DNA from: Candidatus Mcinerneyibacteriota bacterium | Lineage (GTDB): Bacteria; AUK180; JAQVHJ01 | Direction of reading: 5' to 3' | Assembly (NCBI GenBank): GCA_030630935.1 | Contig: DAOVMD010000222.1 | Location: forward strand, 1 to 5,821 | Length of the DNA: 5,821 nucleotides | In this document: positions 5,666 through 5,821 of the stretch, piece after piece | Position numbering within the stretch: the stretch's first letter is position 1 | Layout of the letters: every line of letters begins with the position of its first letter | Program-made: the position numbers and the translations under genes | The notes under the pieces: generated by a model | Seen by the model: only the letters and a program-made list of their open reading frames with translations | Told to the model about the DNA's origin: nothing | Database searches by the model: none

Positions 5666-5726
5666 TGAAAAAATAGCTTCGCTTGACGCAAGCTAGATCT
5701 TGCTTCGCTGCAATGCGCCTTGCAAG
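5666..5726 (-). repeat. Second GC-richer island, inverted relative to the one at 1833-1902
   Basis: GCTTCGCT occurs at 5676-5683 and 5702-5709, and short inverted words crowd this stretch (GCAAG 5688-5692 with CTTGC 5699-5703; CTTGCAAG 5719-5726). Read on the minus strand it has GCGCAT (5718-5713), AGATCTAG (5700-5693), GCGTC (5689-5685) and ATTTTTTCA (5674-5666), the same words in the same order as the upstream island. GCTTCGCT near GCAATG also recalls, from memory, widespread bacterial intergenic palindromes with GCTTCG and GCAATG cores. A degenerate copy of a dispersed intergenic repeat is my best reading. Confidence 0.42.
5667..5695 (-). terminator. Possible intrinsic terminator for leftward transcription
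   Basis: On the minus strand TAGCTT (5695-5690) and AAGCTA (5679-5674) form a 6-bp stem around a 10-nt loop, directly followed by TTTTTT (5673-5668). This is the standard order for a terminator of a gene entering from the right, outside the window. The stem is short and competes with a GCTTG/CAAGC hairpin, so strength is uncertain. Confidence 0.4.
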
Positions 5727-5766
5727 TAAGAATGAAGAATAAATAATTAAAGGTTATTGGCAAGAT

Positions 5767-5800
5767 AAAAGGAGACCGGAAAATGGTTGACTTTTATTAA
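5767..5800 (+). other. Shine-Dalgarno plus five-codon mini-ORF (MVDFY)
   Basis: AAAAGGAG (5767-5774) is 8 nt before ATG 5783, as good a ribosome site as those of the real genes, but the frame stops at TAA (5798-5800) after five codons. It could be a short leader peptide for a gene beyond the edge, the remnant of a disrupted start, or chance. No longer frame begins at this site. Confidence 0.2.
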
Positions 5801-5816
5801 TACAATTCAATATTAA
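5787..5816 (+). promoter_or_regulatory. Weak candidate promoter facing off the right edge
   Basis: TTGACT (5787-5792) is followed after 18 nt by TATTAA (5811-5816). The -35 box is good and the -10 box matches four of six consensus bases. In such AT-rich sequence this is weak evidence. Confidence 0.25.
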
Positions 5817-5821
5817 TATAC

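Noticed and set aside
5621-5726. A small CRISPR array, suggested by recurring GCTTCGCT and hairpins.
   Set aside because: The repeated words are only 8 nt and 26 nt apart, with no uniform repeat-spacer units and no cas gene.
5488-5763. Minus-strand open frame of 91 codons over the zinc-ribbon tail and repeat island.
   Set aside because: It runs through hairpins and the antisense of the CPNC/CGFC ribbon, and the translation looks random.
5756-5821. Minus-strand frame open from the right edge to a TAA near 5756, possibly the tail of a gene.
   Set aside because: Only about 20 codons are visible and the translation is uninformative. The leftward terminator at 5667-5695 keeps the idea alive but does not establish a gene.

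Overview
This is an AT-rich window (roughly two thirds A+T by eye) from a bacterium with Shine-Dalgarno sites and sigma70-type promoters. Genes are densely packed on both sides of one divergent control region. The gene content (an Asp-box beta-propeller on a membrane anchor, a CDF metal exporter, a zinc-ribbon membrane protein) would fit an AT-rich Gram-negative lineage of the FCB/candidate-phylum kind. That placement is a weak inference: there is no rRNA or other phylogenetic marker here.

Left block (1-1725, minus strand). A 399-residue protein-L-isoaspartate methyltransferase homologue with a long C-terminal extension is followed after 14 nt by an unrecognised basic protein that runs off the left edge. 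A strong promoter (TTGAAT, 17 nt, TATAAT) lies just upstream of the methyltransferase.

Divergent region (1726-2088). It holds the minus-strand promoter, a GC-richer structured island ending in a T6 run, a perfect 40-bp palindrome at 1900-1939, and a second strong promoter (TTGAAA, 17 nt, TATAAT) facing right. Each promoter overlaps a small inverted repeat that could be an operator.

Right block (2089-5612, plus strand). Five genes with gaps of 14, 5, -4 and 29 nt look like one operon: a thioredoxin-fold protein that has lost the family's cysteines, a CDF cation exporter with an altered metal-site residue, a membrane-anchored seven-repeat Asp-box propeller, a HAD-family hydrolase with an unusual motif I, and a small two-helix membrane protein ending in a zinc ribbon. 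A metal or redox theme (thiol-like protein, metal exporter, zinc ribbon) is plausible for the first two and the last gene. How the propeller and the HAD enzyme join in is unknown.

Right end (5613-5821). There is no credible long gene. It holds a strong hairpin, a second GC-richer island that shares several short words in the same order, but inverted, with the island at 1833-1902, a terminator-like hairpin for leftward transcription, and a good Shine-Dalgarno/ATG pair that stops after five codons. The most unusual signals are the 40-bp palindrome, the two related islands facing each other across the operon, and the altered active-site residues in three consecutive enzyme or transporter families.
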